Origin: Marthasterias glacialis
Lineage: Eukaryota > Echinodermata > Asteroidea > Forcipulatida > Asteriidae
Direction: 5' to 3'
Assembly (NCBI GenBank): GCA_911728455.2
Contig: OU452221.1
Location: 4,120,290 to 4,184,289 of the forward strand
DNA: 64,000 bases
A program made the position numbers and the translations under genes. The notes beneath the pieces are model-generated. The model was not told where the DNA came from. It worked only from the letters and a program-made list of their open reading frames with translations, and searched no databases. Shown in pieces: positions 63,405 to 64,000 of the stretch (position 1 is the first letter of the stretch; each line of letters begins with the position of its first letter).

Positions 63405-63800
63405 GCAAAAATAATAATACACAGTTCTTATATAGTGCTTTATCACACACGAGGGCTGGTGAAAGTGCTCATTATTTTTCTACAAGGTATGCGGAGATTT
63501 GTTCGAATAATAAGACCCATTTATTAACATAGCACCATGTAATGGTTTACAAGGTGCTGTGGTGCAATCTGCAGCCAACCATACCAGAAAACACTGAGGA
63601 AATGTCCCCTACTCTTAACGATACATGCACTGGGTTCTTACAGCTTTACGTCCCATCCAAAAGACAAAGGACACACCAGTAATGGTTAAGTGTCTTGCTT
63701 AGGGACGCAAGTGTCAAGACCTAGATTCAAACCCTCATTCTGTTGATCAGAAACACCAGAGCTTGAGTCCTGTGCGCTTGAGCGCTCGGGCACGACAAGC
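63405..63800 (-). mobile_element. tRNA-derived SINE, minus strand
   Basis: 3' end 'tatatagtgctttatcacac' at the left; head 'cgtgcccgagcgctcaag' (minus strand) at the right, with B-box 'gggtttgaatctagg'. Same family as 50691-51046. Confidence 0.8.
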
Positions 63801-64000
63801 CACAATACACGTCTCATCAAGTAATATTATTCAAAAAAACTAAATGAAAAGAAAAGAATATTGAGTTCATGAAGGTCGCCTCCAGAGAATGTGTTAAATA
63901 TTTTTTTTCGATCGTGACACACTGGTCAAAACGCACAGTGAGAACAATCCGACCGACTCTTTCCAGAGACACCAACGTCTTCATAAAGAGTCAATTGGAA

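Larger units (their letters stand above)
62825..64000. other. Start of SUR intron 28
   Basis: Holds the hAT-like element at 62951-63391 and a minus-strand SINE at 63405-63800. I searched this stretch for the NBD2 signature or Walker B and saw neither, so the missing C-terminal exons lie beyond 64000. Confidence 0.7.

Noticed and set aside
63880..64000. Possible next SUR exon at the right edge
   Set aside because: An AG after 'gactctttcc' is followed by an open frame ('RDTNVFIKSQLE'), but it does not match the expected NBD2 segment before the signature.

Overview
This is eukaryotic genomic DNA from a marine invertebrate deuterostome. An echinoderm (sea-star-like) genome is the best guess, but a hemichordate is not excluded. 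The evidence is small exons with canonical GT-AG borders, kilobase introns full of small palindromic DNA transposons, tRNA-derived SINEs whose body carries a 'tgtccttgagcaag' core, a short TTAGGG tract, and a sulfonylurea-receptor-type ABC transporter. I recognise the species from nothing specific.

Four genes can be supported. (1) 7798 to 2921, minus strand: a complete 4-exon gene for a 307-residue type I membrane protein (signal peptide, one EGF-like module, one transmembrane helix, acidic tail with two PPxY motifs). I do not recognise it as a named family. (2) 12491 to 11367, minus strand: a single-exon class A GPCR of the melatonin-receptor/moody type. (3) 21955 to the end of the window, plus strand: 28 coding exons for 1467 residues of an ABCC8/ABCC9 (SUR)-like protein. 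All exon phases join without a frame break from TMD0 through the Q-loop of NBD2. The last ~115 residues, including the NBD2 signature, Walker B and H-loop, lie beyond the window. (4) 36454 to 34643, minus strand: a small 4-exon gene for a 149-residue protein of unknown function, nested antisense inside SUR intron 10.

Layout. 1-12.6 kb holds the two minus-strand genes with several palindromic elements between them. 12.6-21.9 kb has no recognisable coding sequence; it holds SINEs, a non-LTR retrotransposon tail, three copies of a ~1.24 kb repeat loaded with CRE, ETS and nuclear-receptor-like sites, a 29-base G run and a ~900 bp AACAAG/CAA array. A candidate non-coding first exon of the SUR gene lies near 14.77 kb. 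22-64 kb is the SUR gene; its introns hold MITEs, foldback elements and SINEs.

Most striking observations: a 26-copy, 28-bp minisatellite that starts exactly at the exon 27 splice donor and is built from the exon end plus the donor, so every copy is a decoy splice site; a foldback element with ~409-bp arms in intron 16; the nested antisense gene flanked by oppositely oriented copies of one MITE; and the small EGF/PPxY membrane protein.

Limits: all alignments to known proteins were made by eye from family knowledge. No database search, splice predictor or RNA evidence was available.
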